From an uncultured Pelagibacteraceae bacterium (GTDB taxonomy: Bacteria > Pseudomonadota > Alphaproteobacteria > Pelagibacterales > Pelagibacteraceae): a stretch of 64,000 nt of DNA. Each line of letters opens with the position of its first letter. Within the stretch, counting starts at the first letter, position 1. The translations under genes and the position numbers were made by a program. The notes beneath the pieces were generated by a model that saw nothing but the letters and a program-made list of their open reading frames with translations, made no database searches and was not told the origin of the DNA. The stretch lies in contig CACGPY010000001.1 of NCBI GenBank assembly GCA_902575095.1, positions 132,464 to 196,463 on the forward strand, written 5' to 3'. Positions 19,743 through 31,008 of the stretch are shown here, one piece after another.

Positions 19743-20585
19743 TTAATATTTAGCAAATGTTCCGTTATTATAATCTTGAATAGCTTCAAGTATTTCTGCT
19801 TTTGTATTCATCACAAAAGGGCCACCTCTCGCAATAGGTTCACCTATAGGTTTTCCAGCAATAAATAAAAATTCAGATTTTTTTATTGCTTTGACAATAA
19901 GTTTATTACCTCTCTCAAGTAAAATTAAATTTGAGTCAGAAGTTTTTTTGTGATCCTTTTCACCTATTTTTAATTGACCCTTAAGTAAATATATAAAACT
20001 GTTGTGCCCATCTGGAACCTCACAACAAAATTCTTTTTCTTCATTTAAATTTACATGTAAATAAATTGGTTCTACATTATGATTTTTTTCAGGTCCTTCA
20101 GCATTTTCATATTTACCAGCAATTACTTTAACAATTTTTTCGTTGTCTTTGTAAACTCCAAGATCGTTACCTTTAATATAAAGATATTCTGGTTTATTTT
20201 TTTTAAGTTTCGCAGGCATGTTTATCCATAATTGGAATCCTAGCAGCTTACCTTCTTTCATAGCAGGCATTTCTGAGTGTATAATACCTCTTCCTGTTTT
20301 CATCCACTGTACATCACCGGATGCCATGATTCCTTTAGCGCCCGTGCTGTCTTGATGCTCAAATTCTCCATTTAACATGTAAGTAACTGTTTCTATTCCT
20401 CTATGCGGGTGTGGAGGAAAGCCTGCAATATAATCATCTTTATTTTCTGAACCAAACTCATCAAGCATTAAGAAAGGATCAATATAATCTGCTTCAGGTG
20501 TACCAATACTTCTTTTTAATTTAACACCTGCACCATCTGATGCATTTAAAGCTTTAATAATTTTTTTAACCTCAATAATTTTCAT
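19743..20585 (-). CDS. Pirin-family bicupin protein
   Basis: A 280-residue bicupin. The N-terminal cupin has FPPHPHRGIETVTYML (about residues 55-70) and GRGIIHSEMP (about 98-107), giving the three His and one Glu that bind the metal. The C-terminal cupin is less conserved. Bacterial pirins include quercetin dioxygenases and regulators of pyruvate metabolism; the substrate here is unknown. It is 3 bp downstream of the CDGSH gene, suggesting one transcript. Confidence 0.88.
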   Translation of the reverse strand: MKIIEVKKIIKALNASDGAGVKLKRSIGTPEADYIDPFLMLDEFGSENKDDYIAGFPPHPHRGIETVTYMLNGEFEHQDSTGAKGIMASGDVQWMKTGRGIIHSEMPAMKEGKLLGFQLWINMPAKLKKNKPEYLYIKGNDLGVYKDNEKIVKVIAGKYENAEGPEKNHNVEPIYLHVNLNEEKEFCCEVPDGHNSFIYLLKGQLKIGEKDHKKTSDSNLILLERGNKLIVKAIKKSEFLFIAGKPIGEPIARGGPFVMNTKAEILEAIQDYNNGTFAKY

Positions 20586-20588
20586 ATT

Positions 20589-20828
20589 TTATTTTAAATT
20601 ATGCGATCCATCACACATTGGCTTATCATTTGTTTGTTTGCAAGTGCAGAAGAAGACCTTTTTAGACTGATCAGCTTTATATGGCAAGGGTTTAAAAGTC
20701 GTATCTTTGTGTGAACCATCACAGAAAGGTTGTTTTGAACTTTTACCACAAGTACACCAATAATAAGATTTACCTTCTAAAACATTAACTCCGATTGGAG
20801 CATCTCCCGCTCTTTGTCCTTTAGTCAT
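20589..20828 (-). CDS. CDGSH iron-sulfur domain protein (two motifs)
   Basis: A 79-residue protein with two complete CDGSH motifs: CTCGKSSKQPFCDGSH and CTCKQTNDKPMCDGSH, each with three Cys and one His able to hold a [2Fe-2S] cluster. No membrane segment is present, so it is a soluble bacterial type with tandem motifs. Such proteins are thought to be redox-active or to transfer clusters. It heads a run with pirin and quinone reductase. Confidence 0.92.
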   Translation of the reverse strand: MTKGQRAGDAPIGVNVLEGKSYYWCTCGKSSKQPFCDGSHKDTTFKPLPYKADQSKKVFFCTCKQTNDKPMCDGSHNLK

Positions 20829-20849
20829 TTAATTTCTTCAGTTTTTAGC

Positions 20850-21512
20850 TTATACTAAATCTAATAATTGTTTCAAATTATTTATTTCATTTCTAGGTTT
20901 ATAATCAAGATTATCAAAAATATTTTTATTTCTATTTACCCAAATAGAATTGTAACCGTAGTTACCGCCACCTGATACATCCCAAGTATTTGCACTTAAA
21001 AATGCAACTTCGTCTTTTTGTATATTATATTTTTTAATTGGCAGGTCATAAACCTTTGAGCTGGGTTTATAAATTCCTACTTCTTCAATTGAAAAAACAT
21101 CATCAAAAATATTTTTTAAATTATTGCTTTCAATTAATTCATTGAGAAGGGCAGGTGTTCCGTTTGAAAGAATACCAAGTTTATAATTCTTTTCTTTTAA
21201 AATTTTTAAAACTTTATGAACCTCTTTAAAAGTTGAAAGTACTTTATAAAGGTTTAACAATTCATTTCTCATTGAAATATCTATATTAAAAGCTTTCATT
21301 GATTTATCTAAACTGTCTTCTGTCACTTGCCAAAAATCTTTGTGCTTATTCATTAAACTTCTTAGCCAAGTATATTCAAGTTGTGTGGTTCTCCAATAAT
21401 TGGCAAAATCTTCCCACTTGCTACCGATTTTATCTTTACATTTTTCTGCAGCTGAATTGACATCAAAAAGAGTGCCATATGCATCAAAAATTATTGCTTT
21501 AATATTTTTCAT
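20850..21512 (-). CDS. Haloacid dehalogenase type II-like hydrolase
   Basis: A 220-residue HAD protein beginning with FDAYGTLFDV (nucleophile D10), the signature of L-2-haloacid dehalogenases. SNGTPALL is motif II, and SANTWDVSGGGNYGY is the C-terminal motif in which SxNxWD is typical of this group. The reaction in vivo is unknown; many homologues have no proven dehalogenase activity. It diverges from rsmE with a 17-bp gap. Confidence 0.85.
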   Translation of the reverse strand: MKNIKAIIFDAYGTLFDVNSAAEKCKDKIGSKWEDFANYWRTTQLEYTWLRSLMNKHKDFWQVTEDSLDKSMKAFNIDISMRNELLNLYKVLSTFKEVHKVLKILKEKNYKLGILSNGTPALLNELIESNNLKNIFDDVFSIEEVGIYKPSSKVYDLPIKKYNIQKDEVAFLSANTWDVSGGGNYGYNSIWVNRNKNIFDNLDYKPRNEINNLKQLLDLV

Positions 21513-21529
21513 ATCTTAAATTGATCTTA

Positions 21530-22243
21530 ATGAGCAATATTAGATTATTTCACCCAGAAAATATAATAGAAAATACTACTAGCCTATTATCTAAAGAGCA
21601 CACTCATTATGTTGTAAATGTAATGAGAATGAAAAGGGGTTCTAACATTAATTTTTTTAATAAAGATGGAGAATGGCTTAGCGAGATAGTTTTTCTAGAT
21701 AGAGATCGGGTTGAGGTAAAATTTTTAAGTAAATTAAAAGAGCCAACTAAGAATTCTAATATTGAATTAGCGATTTGCTTAGTAAAGAAAAGTCCAATGG
21801 ACACCATTTTACAAAAAGCCACAGAACTTGGTGTTACTAAAATCACACCGATTGTATCTGAAAGAACAGAGGTTAAAGAATTAAATTTTGAAAGAGCAAA
21901 AAAAATTGTTATTGAAGCTACTGAACAATCCAATCAATTAATTCCTCCAGAAATTTCTCAAGTAATTAAACTTAAAGATTTTCTAAATAATTTAGACAGT
22001 TCTTCAAAACTATTATTTGCAGATGTTAATTCTAAAGATAATTTAAAAAAAGAGATTTTAAGAGAAGCGAAATCTTTATCCGTACTTATAGGTCCAGAGG
22101 GAGATTTCTCACCTTCAGAAATAGAGCTTATTCATGGGAATCCCAACGTGGTGCCATTTACAATATCTAGAAACATTCTAAGGTCAGACACTGCTGTAAT
22201 AGGCGCTATTTCATTAGTTAATTTTATCAATAACTTTCATTAA
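21530..22243 (+). CDS. rsmE: 16S rRNA (uracil1498-N3)-methyltransferase RsmE
   Basis: SPOUT-fold methylase of U1498 in 16S rRNA. The C-terminal knot has IGPEGDFSPSEIELI and ISRNILRSDTAVIGAI, both diagnostic. The N-terminal PUA-like domain contains HTHYVVNVMRMKRG-type sequence. ATG 21530 gives MSNIRLFHPENI, the normal start; an upstream in-frame TTG adds only three residues. Length 237. Confidence 0.94.
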   Translation: MSNIRLFHPENIIENTTSLLSKEHTHYVVNVMRMKRGSNINFFNKDGEWLSEIVFLDRDRVEVKFLSKLKEPTKNSNIELAICLVKKSPMDTILQKATELGVTKITPIVSERTEVKELNFERAKKIVIEATEQSNQLIPPEISQVIKLKDFLNNLDSSSKLLFADVNSKDNLKKEILREAKSLSVLIGPEGDFSPSEIELIHGNPNVVPFTISRNILRSDTAVIGAISLVNFINNFH

Positions 22244-22294
22244 TTGTCGCATTAATTGAAATTGTGAAATTGTTTAAAAGCTGTATAAAAACTC

Positions 22295-24723
<2,429 letters not shown>

Positions 24724-24724
24724 A

Positions 24725-25645
24725 TTGAGCCAGATACTTTTAAAAACGAGAAACTCTAAACTTGGTTTAGCATCAGATCTTAACTCATTTTTTAATCTAA
24801 TGAAGCCAAGAGTAATGTCTCTTGTTTTATTTACTTGCATGGTTGGTTTATTGATTGCACCTTATAGCGTTGATCTTAAAACTTCTTTAATATCATTACT
24901 AGCAGTAGCAATTGGCTCTGGTGCGGCTGGAGCTTTAAATATGTGGTATGAGTCCGATGTTGATGCCCTAATGAGCAGAACCTGTTTAAGACCGATACCA
25001 ACAGGCAAAGTAAAAAGAAATCAGGCTTTATATTTTGGAATTATTTTATCAATTATTTCTGTTGCTATGCTTTACTATTCAGCAAATACTATTTCAGCAA
25101 TATTATTAGCATCAACTATTGGTTTTTATTTTTTTATTTATACGATCTGGCTTAAAAGAAAAACTCCACAGAATATTGTCATTGGAGGTGCAGCCGGAGC
25201 TTTACCCCCAGTTATTGGATGGACGATAGCTACAGGAACAATAACAATCGAACCAATAATACTTTTCTTAATTATTTTTGTTTGGACACCTTCTCATTTC
25301 TGGGCATTGAGTTTATATAAATCGGGAGATTATAAGAAAGCTAAGATTCCAATGTTACCAGTTATTGCTGGAACAAAAACTACAAAAACGAATATATTGG
25401 TTTACTCATTTGCTATGCTTCCAGTTGTAATAGCTCCATATTATTTTGAGTTTGCGAGTTTATTATACTTAGTTACAGCTTTAGTTATGACATTATATTA
25501 TAATTATTTATGCTTAGAGTTGTTTAAAGCAAAGGTTATAAAATTCTCAAATAAAATTGCAAGAAAAGTATTTATCTACTCAATCTTTTATCTATTTTTT
25601 GTTTATCTAATTTTACTTATTGATAATGCTAGGAGCCTTTTTTAA
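24725..25645 (+). CDS. ctaB: Protoheme IX farnesyltransferase (heme O synthase)
   Basis: Attaches farnesyl to heme b to give heme o, needed for heme a of the oxidase. UbiA-fold membrane protein with about eight helices. The signature NMWYESDVDALMSRTCLRPI (first Asp-rich motif) is complete. Length 306. The frame opens with TTG right after the ctaD stop, and no ATG exists before the conserved LMKPRVMSL motif except within it, so TTG is the likely start. Confidence 0.96.
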   Translation: MSQILLKTRNSKLGLASDLNSFFNLMKPRVMSLVLFTCMVGLLIAPYSVDLKTSLISLLAVAIGSGAAGALNMWYESDVDALMSRTCLRPIPTGKVKRNQALYFGIILSIISVAMLYYSANTISAILLASTIGFYFFIYTIWLKRKTPQNIVIGGAAGALPPVIGWTIATGTITIEPIILFLIIFVWTPSHFWALSLYKSGDYKKAKIPMLPVIAGTKTTKTNILVYSFAMLPVVIAPYYFEFASLLYLVTALVMTLYYNYLCLELFKAKVIKFSNKIARKVFIYSIFYLFFVYLILLIDNARSLF

Positions 25646-25755
25646 TGAGTAAAAAAAAGAAAAACATAATAACTGCAGTGCTATTAGTATTATTTATGAT
25701 CTTTCTATTTGCACTTACCTTTTACAATATTGGAATTTATAATAGAGAAATTTAA
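25645..25755 (+). CDS. CoxF-like 36-residue membrane peptide
   Basis: A tiny open frame, MSKKKKNIITAVLLVLFMI and onward to a TAA, with a lysine-rich start and one membrane helix (about residues 8-28), ending NIGIYNREI. Its ATG overlaps the ctaB stop and its TAA overlaps the ctaG ATG, so it is perfectly fitted into the operon. Alphaproteobacterial oxidase operons often have such a small CoxF gene at this position between ctaB and ctaG. Its function is unknown; an assembly or accessory role is inferred from position only. Confidence 0.75.
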   Translation: MSKKKKNIITAVLLVLFMIFLFALTFYNIGIYNREI

Positions 25756-26306
25756 TGACCGTTAACAAAAAAAATTTGACTCCAGTAGCCTTAGTTTCAA
25801 TATTTCTTTTAATGTTGGCTTTATCTTTTGCAGCAGTGCCCTTGTACGATTTGTTCTGTAGGGTTACTGGCTTTGGGGGAACAACACAAAATGCTTCGGA
25901 TAAAGAAATTCCAAAAATTATTGTTAATCAAGATTATAAAATGAGGTTTGATACTAATGTTCATAGCACTTCAGATTGGAGGTTTTATCCTGAAAAAAAT
26001 ACTTTAGATTTAAAACCAGGCCAAGTTCACACAGTCAAATTTAATGTAGAAAATCCAAGCAACCAGACTTCATCAGGTTCAGCTTCATTTAATGTTTCCC
26101 CCTCTTCATTTGGCAAATATTTGAATAAGATTGGCTGCTTCTGTTTTGAAAAACAAACATTAAAACCTAATGAAAAACAAGAATTTGTTTTAACATTTTT
26201 CTTGGATCCCAAAGTGGTTGATGATAATAAAACAAAGAATATTTCTGATGTAACACTATCTTTTACATTCTTTGCATCAGAATTTTATGAAAAGGAAAAA
26301 ACTTAA
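25755..26306 (+). CDS. ctaG: Cytochrome c oxidase assembly protein CtaG (Cox11)
   Basis: Delivers copper to the CuB site of subunit I. One N-terminal membrane helix (about residues 13-30) followed by a periplasmic domain. The conserved segments are PLYDLFCRVTGFGGTTQ and the copper-binding IGCFCFEKQTL with its CFCF motif. Length 183 is typical. It overlaps the neighbours by one base on each side. Confidence 0.97.
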   Translation: MTVNKKNLTPVALVSIFLLMLALSFAAVPLYDLFCRVTGFGGTTQNASDKEIPKIIVNQDYKMRFDTNVHSTSDWRFYPEKNTLDLKPGQVHTVKFNVENPSNQTSSGSASFNVSPSSFGKYLNKIGCFCFEKQTLKPNEKQEFVLTFFLDPKVVDDNKTKNISDVTLSFTFFASEFYEKEKT

Positions 26307-27097
26307 TGTCATCTGAAAAAAAGAAACATGACTTTCATTTGGTTGATCCAAGTCCTTGGCCAATTTATGTATCTTTTGCAACGTTGGTATTAGCAGTGGG
26401 TGCAGTTTATTATTTTCATTCCAAAGCTCTTTGGCTTTTATTAGTAGGTTTTGCTCTAGTTGTCTATGGAGCCTTTATGTGGTGGAGAGATGTAATTGAG
26501 GAAGCAGAGCACCAAGGTCATCATACTCCTGTAGTACAAATAGGTCATCGATATGGAATGACACTTTTTATTGCTTCAGAAGTTATGTTTTTTGTTGCAT
26601 GGTTTTGGGCTTATTTTAATGCAAGTTTATTTCCAACTGAGTCTATCGGAGGAACCTGGCCTCCACCCGATATAAAGACATTTGATCCATGGGATATACC
26701 ATTAATCAATACTCTTATTTTATTATTATCTGGAACAACAGTAACTTGGGCTCACCATGCAATGTTAGAGAATGATAGAAAAGGATTGGTGAATGGATTG
26801 ATTGCAACTGTATTTTTAGGATTTATATTTTCATGCTTTCAAGCCTACGAGTATCATCATGCCACTTTCACTTTAGATGGAAATATTTATGGTTCCACAT
26901 TTTATATGGCTACAGGCTTCCATGGATTTCATGTGATCGTTGGAACAATCTTCTTAGCAGTGTGCCTATTTAGATCAATGAAAGGTCATTCAACACCGAC
27001 TCATCATTTTGGTTTTGAAGCAGCTGCCTGGTACTGGCACTTTGTTGATGTAGTTTGGTTATTCCTTTTTGCAGCAATTTATATTTGGGGAAGCTAA
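26306..27097 (+). CDS. ctaE: Cytochrome c oxidase subunit III
   Basis: Seven-helix subunit that stabilises the aa3 oxidase. FWAYFNASLFP, the conserved Glu in SEVMFFVAWFWAYF, GFHGFHVIVGT and the C-terminal WYWHFVDVVWLFLFAAIY all match COX3. Length 263. Starts one base inside the ctaG stop. Confidence 0.98.
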   Translation: MSSEKKKHDFHLVDPSPWPIYVSFATLVLAVGAVYYFHSKALWLLLVGFALVVYGAFMWWRDVIEEAEHQGHHTPVVQIGHRYGMTLFIASEVMFFVAWFWAYFNASLFPTESIGGTWPPPDIKTFDPWDIPLINTLILLLSGTTVTWAHHAMLENDRKGLVNGLIATVFLGFIFSCFQAYEYHHATFTLDGNIYGSTFYMATGFHGFHVIVGTIFLAVCLFRSMKGHSTPTHHFGFEAAAWYWHFVDVVWLFLFAAIYIWGS

Positions 27098-27104
27098 ACT
27101 CAAA

Positions 27105-27767
27105 TTGAAAAAAGCATTCTTATTTCAACTATTCGTTATTTTTTTTATAACATTATTTTGTGCACTAGGCACTTGGCAGCTTTATAGGCTTCAATGGAAG
27201 TTAGAATTAATAAGCGAAATAACTTTTGGATTAGACTCTCAACCAATTGAATACTCAAGTTCTATAAAAAAAAATTACCAAAGAATTAATGTTAAGGGAA
27301 AGTTTAATTTTGATAAACAAATCTACTTATATAGTTTGAATGAAAAAGGAAAACCAGGATATGATGTAATTACCCCATTTCGAACAAACAAAAATGAGAA
27401 CGTATTAGTAAATAGAGGATGGATAAATAAAGAACTTAAAGGTAACTCTGAAATAAACCTGAATGCAGCAAACAAGCAAAATATTGTTGGTCTTTTGAGA
27501 GAAATATATAAACCAAACATGTTTACACCAGACAATGATATTAAAAATAATATTTGGTTTTCAATTAATTTAGAAGATCTGAAAGAGGCTACAGGAGAAC
27601 AATTCAATGGGTTTGTAATCTTTTTGGAGGACAATCAAGTTAAGACACCAGTTCCTAAGAAGATCAGTATTGATGTGCCAAACAACCACCTCAAATATGC
27701 TATAACATGGTATGCTATATCAATTTCGATAATTTTTTATTATTTATATTTTAGAAGAAAAAAATGA
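27105..27767 (+). CDS. SURF1-family oxidase assembly protein
   Basis: Assembly factor thought to help insert heme a into subunit I. Membrane helices at both ends (about residues 5-25 and 195-214) with a periplasmic loop between. GTWQLYRLQWKLELI near the N-terminus, GKPGYDVITPFR and LVNRGWI are family motifs. The start is TTG 27105; the frame opens earlier inside ctaE but that extension has no SURF1 character. It overlaps thrC by 4 bp. Confidence 0.92.
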   Translation: MKKAFLFQLFVIFFITLFCALGTWQLYRLQWKLELISEITFGLDSQPIEYSSSIKKNYQRINVKGKFNFDKQIYLYSLNEKGKPGYDVITPFRTNKNENVLVNRGWINKELKGNSEINLNAANKQNIVGLLREIYKPNMFTPDNDIKNNIWFSINLEDLKEATGEQFNGFVIFLEDNQVKTPVPKKISIDVPNNHLKYAITWYAISISIIFYYLYFRRKK

Positions 27768-29140
27768 ATTATTTTAGCACAAGGGATAAGTCTTTAAAAT
27801 TAAGTTTTAAAGATATTTTCTTAAGAGGACTTGCGCCAGGTGGAGGGTTATTTTTACCCTCTGGAATAAAGAGGTATAATCACGAAGAACTTAATTATTT
27901 AAGCCAGCTAAATTATAATGAACTTGCAACAGAAATTATCCTTAATTTCTGTTCAGGTGAAATTAAAAAGGAAGAACTTTGCTCACTAATACAAAAATCT
28001 TATAGTAGTTTTAAAGATAAAGAGGTTGTAAATATAAAAAAAATTGGGAATATAAATCTTCTCGAACTTTACCATGGGCCGACTTTAGCTTTTAAAGATA
28101 TTGCAATGCAGGTAATTGGCAATATGTATGATTACTTAAAAGTCGCTAAAGATAAAACTGTAAATGTCGTAGTAGCTACATCGGGAGATACTGGTTCAGC
28201 AGCTATTGCAGCATTAAGTAACAGAAAAAATATAAATCTTTTTGTTCTGCATCCGCATAATAAAATTTCTAATATTCAAAGAAAAATAATGACAACAATT
28301 GGAGGAGCTAATATTTATAATATTGCTATTGAAGGTTCATTTGATGATTGTCAAAAAATTGTTAAAGAGCTTTTTAACGAAGATAGTTTTAGAACAAAAA
28401 TAAACATGTCTGGTGTAAATTCTATTAATTGGGCAAGAATTGTTTGCCAGATTGTTTATTATTTCTATTCTTTCTTCAAATTAAAAAAAAGTAATATTAA
28501 CTTTTCAGTACCAACTGGAAACTTTGGAGATATTTATGCGGGATATGTTGCAAAAAAAATGGGTTTACCAATTAATAAACTTATAGTCGCTACAAATAGA
28601 AATGATATTTTACAGAGAGTAATCAATACAGGTGAATATAAACCTGATAAGGTGATCTCAACTATCACACCAAGTATGGATATCCAAGTTGCCAGTAATT
28701 TTGAGAGGCTGCTTTATTATATATTAGATGAAAGCGATAGTAAGGTAGAGTCATTAATGAATGATCTATCGTCAAAAAGTTTATTTAATTTAGAAAAAAA
28801 ACAAATCGACAAAATAAAAAAAGATTTTGAAGCAATAAAAGTAACAGACGAAGAGACAATAAGTATTATTGATGAGATATACAAGGAACACAAATTTATA
28901 ATTGACCCTCACACTGCTACTGGAGTAGGAGCGGCAAAAAAATTTAAAAATTTAGGTGATGTAGTTGTTCTTGGTACAGCTCATCCCTACAAATTCAGCG
29001 ATACTATAAAAAAAGCTATAGGTAAAAATTTAAATTCACCTGAACATCTAAAATTGAATATGGATAAAAAGGAAACATTTGATATTGTTGGTAATTCAAA
29101 TTCAGAAGTTAAAAATTATATATTAGGTAAAATACAATGA
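27764..29140 (+). CDS. thrC: Threonine synthase
   Basis: PLP enzyme turning O-phosphohomoserine into threonine. Starts with the family's MNYFSTRD; the PLP lysine is K111 in PTLAFKDIAMQ; ATSGDTGSAAIAAL binds the cofactor phosphate side. Length 458 is typical of the longer bacterial/fungal type. The substrate is made by the thrB product encoded 1 kb away on the opposite strand. It overlaps SURF1 at the start and the peroxiredoxin at the end, each by 4 bp. Confidence 0.97.
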   Translation: MNYFSTRDKSLKLSFKDIFLRGLAPGGGLFLPSGIKRYNHEELNYLSQLNYNELATEIILNFCSGEIKKEELCSLIQKSYSSFKDKEVVNIKKIGNINLLELYHGPTLAFKDIAMQVIGNMYDYLKVAKDKTVNVVVATSGDTGSAAIAALSNRKNINLFVLHPHNKISNIQRKIMTTIGGANIYNIAIEGSFDDCQKIVKELFNEDSFRTKINMSGVNSINWARIVCQIVYYFYSFFKLKKSNINFSVPTGNFGDIYAGYVAKKMGLPINKLIVATNRNDILQRVINTGEYKPDKVISTITPSMDIQVASNFERLLYYILDESDSKVESLMNDLSSKSLFNLEKKQIDKIKKDFEAIKVTDEETISIIDEIYKEHKFIIDPHTATGVGAAKKFKNLGDVVVLGTAHPYKFSDTIKKAIGKNLNSPEHLKLNMDKKETFDIVGNSNSEVKNYILGKIQ

Positions 29141-29622
29141 AAATAAAAATAGGAGATAAACTTCCGGGCTCAGAATTATTTTATCTCGACCAAAATAACA
29201 ATGTAAAAAAAATTGATGTTTTAGATCTATGTAAAGGCAAAACTATTATTTTAGGTATGCCTGGCGCTTTTACTAAAACTTGCTCAGCTCTTCATCTCCC
29301 TGGGTATATAAAAAATTATGAATTAGCCACTAAAAAAGGAATTACAAAAATTGTATGTATTGCTGTAAATGACCCTAACGTTATGAAGGCTTGGGGAGAA
29401 AATCAAAATACCGGTAGTAAAATTTTTATGGCTGGTGACCCCTTTCTTAAATTTACAAAAGCTATTGGAGCAGAAGTAGACAAATCTGAAAAAGGATTGG
29501 GAGTCAGATCTAATAGGTACACTATGCTTGTAGAAAATAACGAAGTAAAAAAGGTAGAGGAAGAAAAAGAAACAGCTAAATGTGAATTATCTGCTGCTGA
29601 GAGTTTTTTAAAATCTATTTAG
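29137..29622 (+). CDS. Peroxiredoxin (Prx5-type)
   Basis: Thiol peroxidase of 161 residues. PGAFTKTCSALHLPGYI carries the peroxidatic C49 with the T-x-x-C and HLPG features of the Prx5 subfamily; a conserved Arg follows in GLGVRSNRYTMLVEN. No fused glutaredoxin domain. It probably uses glutathione/glutaredoxin, by analogy with relatives. Overlaps thrC by 4 bp and converges on rnhA with an 8-bp overlap. Confidence 0.92.
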   Translation: MKIKIGDKLPGSELFYLDQNNNVKKIDVLDLCKGKTIILGMPGAFTKTCSALHLPGYIKNYELATKKGITKIVCIAVNDPNVMKAWGENQNTGSKIFMAGDPFLKFTKAIGAEVDKSEKGLGVRSNRYTMLVENNEVKKVEEEKETAKCELSAAESFLKSI

Positions 29623-30040
29623 TTTCCAAAACCGCTAATTCATCAGCAAGATTATTGTATTTGTTTCCAGCGTGAGCTTTTACCCATCTCCAAGTAATTT
29701 TATGTTTCAAGCAACAATCATCTAATTTAATCCAAAGATCTTTATTTTTTACAGGTTTTTTATTTGAACCTTTCCAATTATTTAGTTTCCACTTTTTTAT
29801 CCAATCAGTAATTCCATCTTTCACGTATTTTGAGTCTGTAAAAATTGTAATTTCAGATTTTTTTTTTATTTTTTTTAATGCCATAATTGGAGCCATTAAT
29901 TCCATCCTATTATTAGTCGTACTACTTTCACTTCCAGAAATACTTGATTGATTTAAATTGTTATCTAGTATGATAGCCGCCCAACCTCCTTTTCCAGGAT
30001 TGCCCGAACAAGCTCCGTCAGTATAAATTTTTAATTTCAT
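29615..30040 (-). CDS. rnhA: Ribonuclease HI
   Basis: Cuts RNA in RNA-DNA hybrids. Acidic catalytic residues sit in YTDGACSGNPGKGG (D8), NRMELMAPI (E47) and FTDSKYVKDGI (D69), with KAHAGNKYNNLADELA at the C-terminus. Length 141 is normal. It is the last gene of a long minus-strand series and overlaps the thrB stop by one base. Confidence 0.97.
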   Translation of the reverse strand: MKLKIYTDGACSGNPGKGGWAAIILDNNLNQSSISGSESSTTNNRMELMAPIMALKKIKKKSEITIFTDSKYVKDGITDWIKKWKLNNWKGSNKKPVKNKDLWIKLDDCCLKHKITWRWVKAHAGNKYNNLADELAVLETK

Positions 30041-31008
30041 TAAAAAAAATAATCCTCATGGTTTTTTGCATTTTTATGAAATTCTAACCTTTTTAAGTAT
30101 TCTATGGGATCTTTTACTTTTACCATTGCTCCTTCAACAGTGTTTAAAGCATCAAAAACGCGAGTTAGTAAAAACCTTAGAGCAGCTCCTTGAGAAAGCA
30201 CCTTGATACTTTTTTTTTCTGAGCTTGATAATTTTCTTACCGAGGAGTAACCATTAATAAAGTGTTTAGCTTTTGTTACATTAAAACTCAAATTTTCTTT
30301 AGATCCGTCAAAACATAATGCATTGAAACATATAGCTATTTCGAAAGCAAAAAAATCCTCACATGAAAAATAAAAATCTATAATTCCACTTAGTTCATCT
30401 TTATTAAAAAAAATATTATCATGAAATAAATCTGCATGAATAATTCCTTTTGGTAAATCTTTTGGCCAGTTTTTTTCAACATTATTAAGACTCTCCTCTA
30501 TCAGTGTGGGCAGATCTCTATGTAATTTAGAGCACTGATCTTTCACAGTATCGAATAAGCTTCTCCACGAATTAATGGATAGATCATTTTGCCTTTTAAT
30601 TTTAAAATTTTTTGTTAATTCGTGCATTTTAGCTGTTTCTATTCCAATGGCTTTACAATTATCAGGAGATAAATTTGACTTTGCTTTTCCTTCAAGAAAA
30701 GAGACTATCATTAATTTTTTACCTTCGAAATTTGTAATTGTCGAATTATTATTGTTTAAAACTGGAGCAGGGCATTTAAAATTTGCTTTATTTAAAGAAG
30801 ACATCAAATTAGAAAAAAAAGGAAGATCTTCAGTTTTAACTCTTTTTTCATAAACAGTAAGTATCAACTTTTTTTTATTTACTGACAAAAAATAATTTGT
30901 GTTTTCTATCCCTTCCTCAATTCCTTTAAATGAGTCCAATTTTCCTAAACTATAATTAGATAATATTTCTTCAATTTTGGTTTGGTTTAGTTGAGTATAG
31001 ACGGCCAT
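30040..31008 (-). CDS. thrB: Homoserine kinase (APH-fold, ThrB1 type)
   Basis: Phosphorylates homoserine for threonine synthesis. It is not a GHMP kinase but has the aminoglycoside phosphotransferase fold: GIEEGIENTNYFLSV near residue 29 and the catalytic loop IIHADLFHDNIFF (about 189-201), then IIDFYFSCED as the metal-binding part. Length 322. This is the alphaproteobacterial ThrB form. One-base overlaps on both sides tie it to ispH and rnhA. Confidence 0.93.
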   Translation of the reverse strand: MAVYTQLNQTKIEEILSNYSLGKLDSFKGIEEGIENTNYFLSVNKKKLILTVYEKRVKTEDLPFFSNLMSSLNKANFKCPAPVLNNNNSTITNFEGKKLMIVSFLEGKAKSNLSPDNCKAIGIETAKMHELTKNFKIKRQNDLSINSWRSLFDTVKDQCSKLHRDLPTLIEESLNNVEKNWPKDLPKGIIHADLFHDNIFFNKDELSGIIDFYFSCEDFFAFEIAICFNALCFDGSKENLSFNVTKAKHFINGYSSVRKLSSSEKKSIKVLSQGAALRFLLTRVFDALNTVEGAMVKVKDPIEYLKRLEFHKNAKNHEDYFF

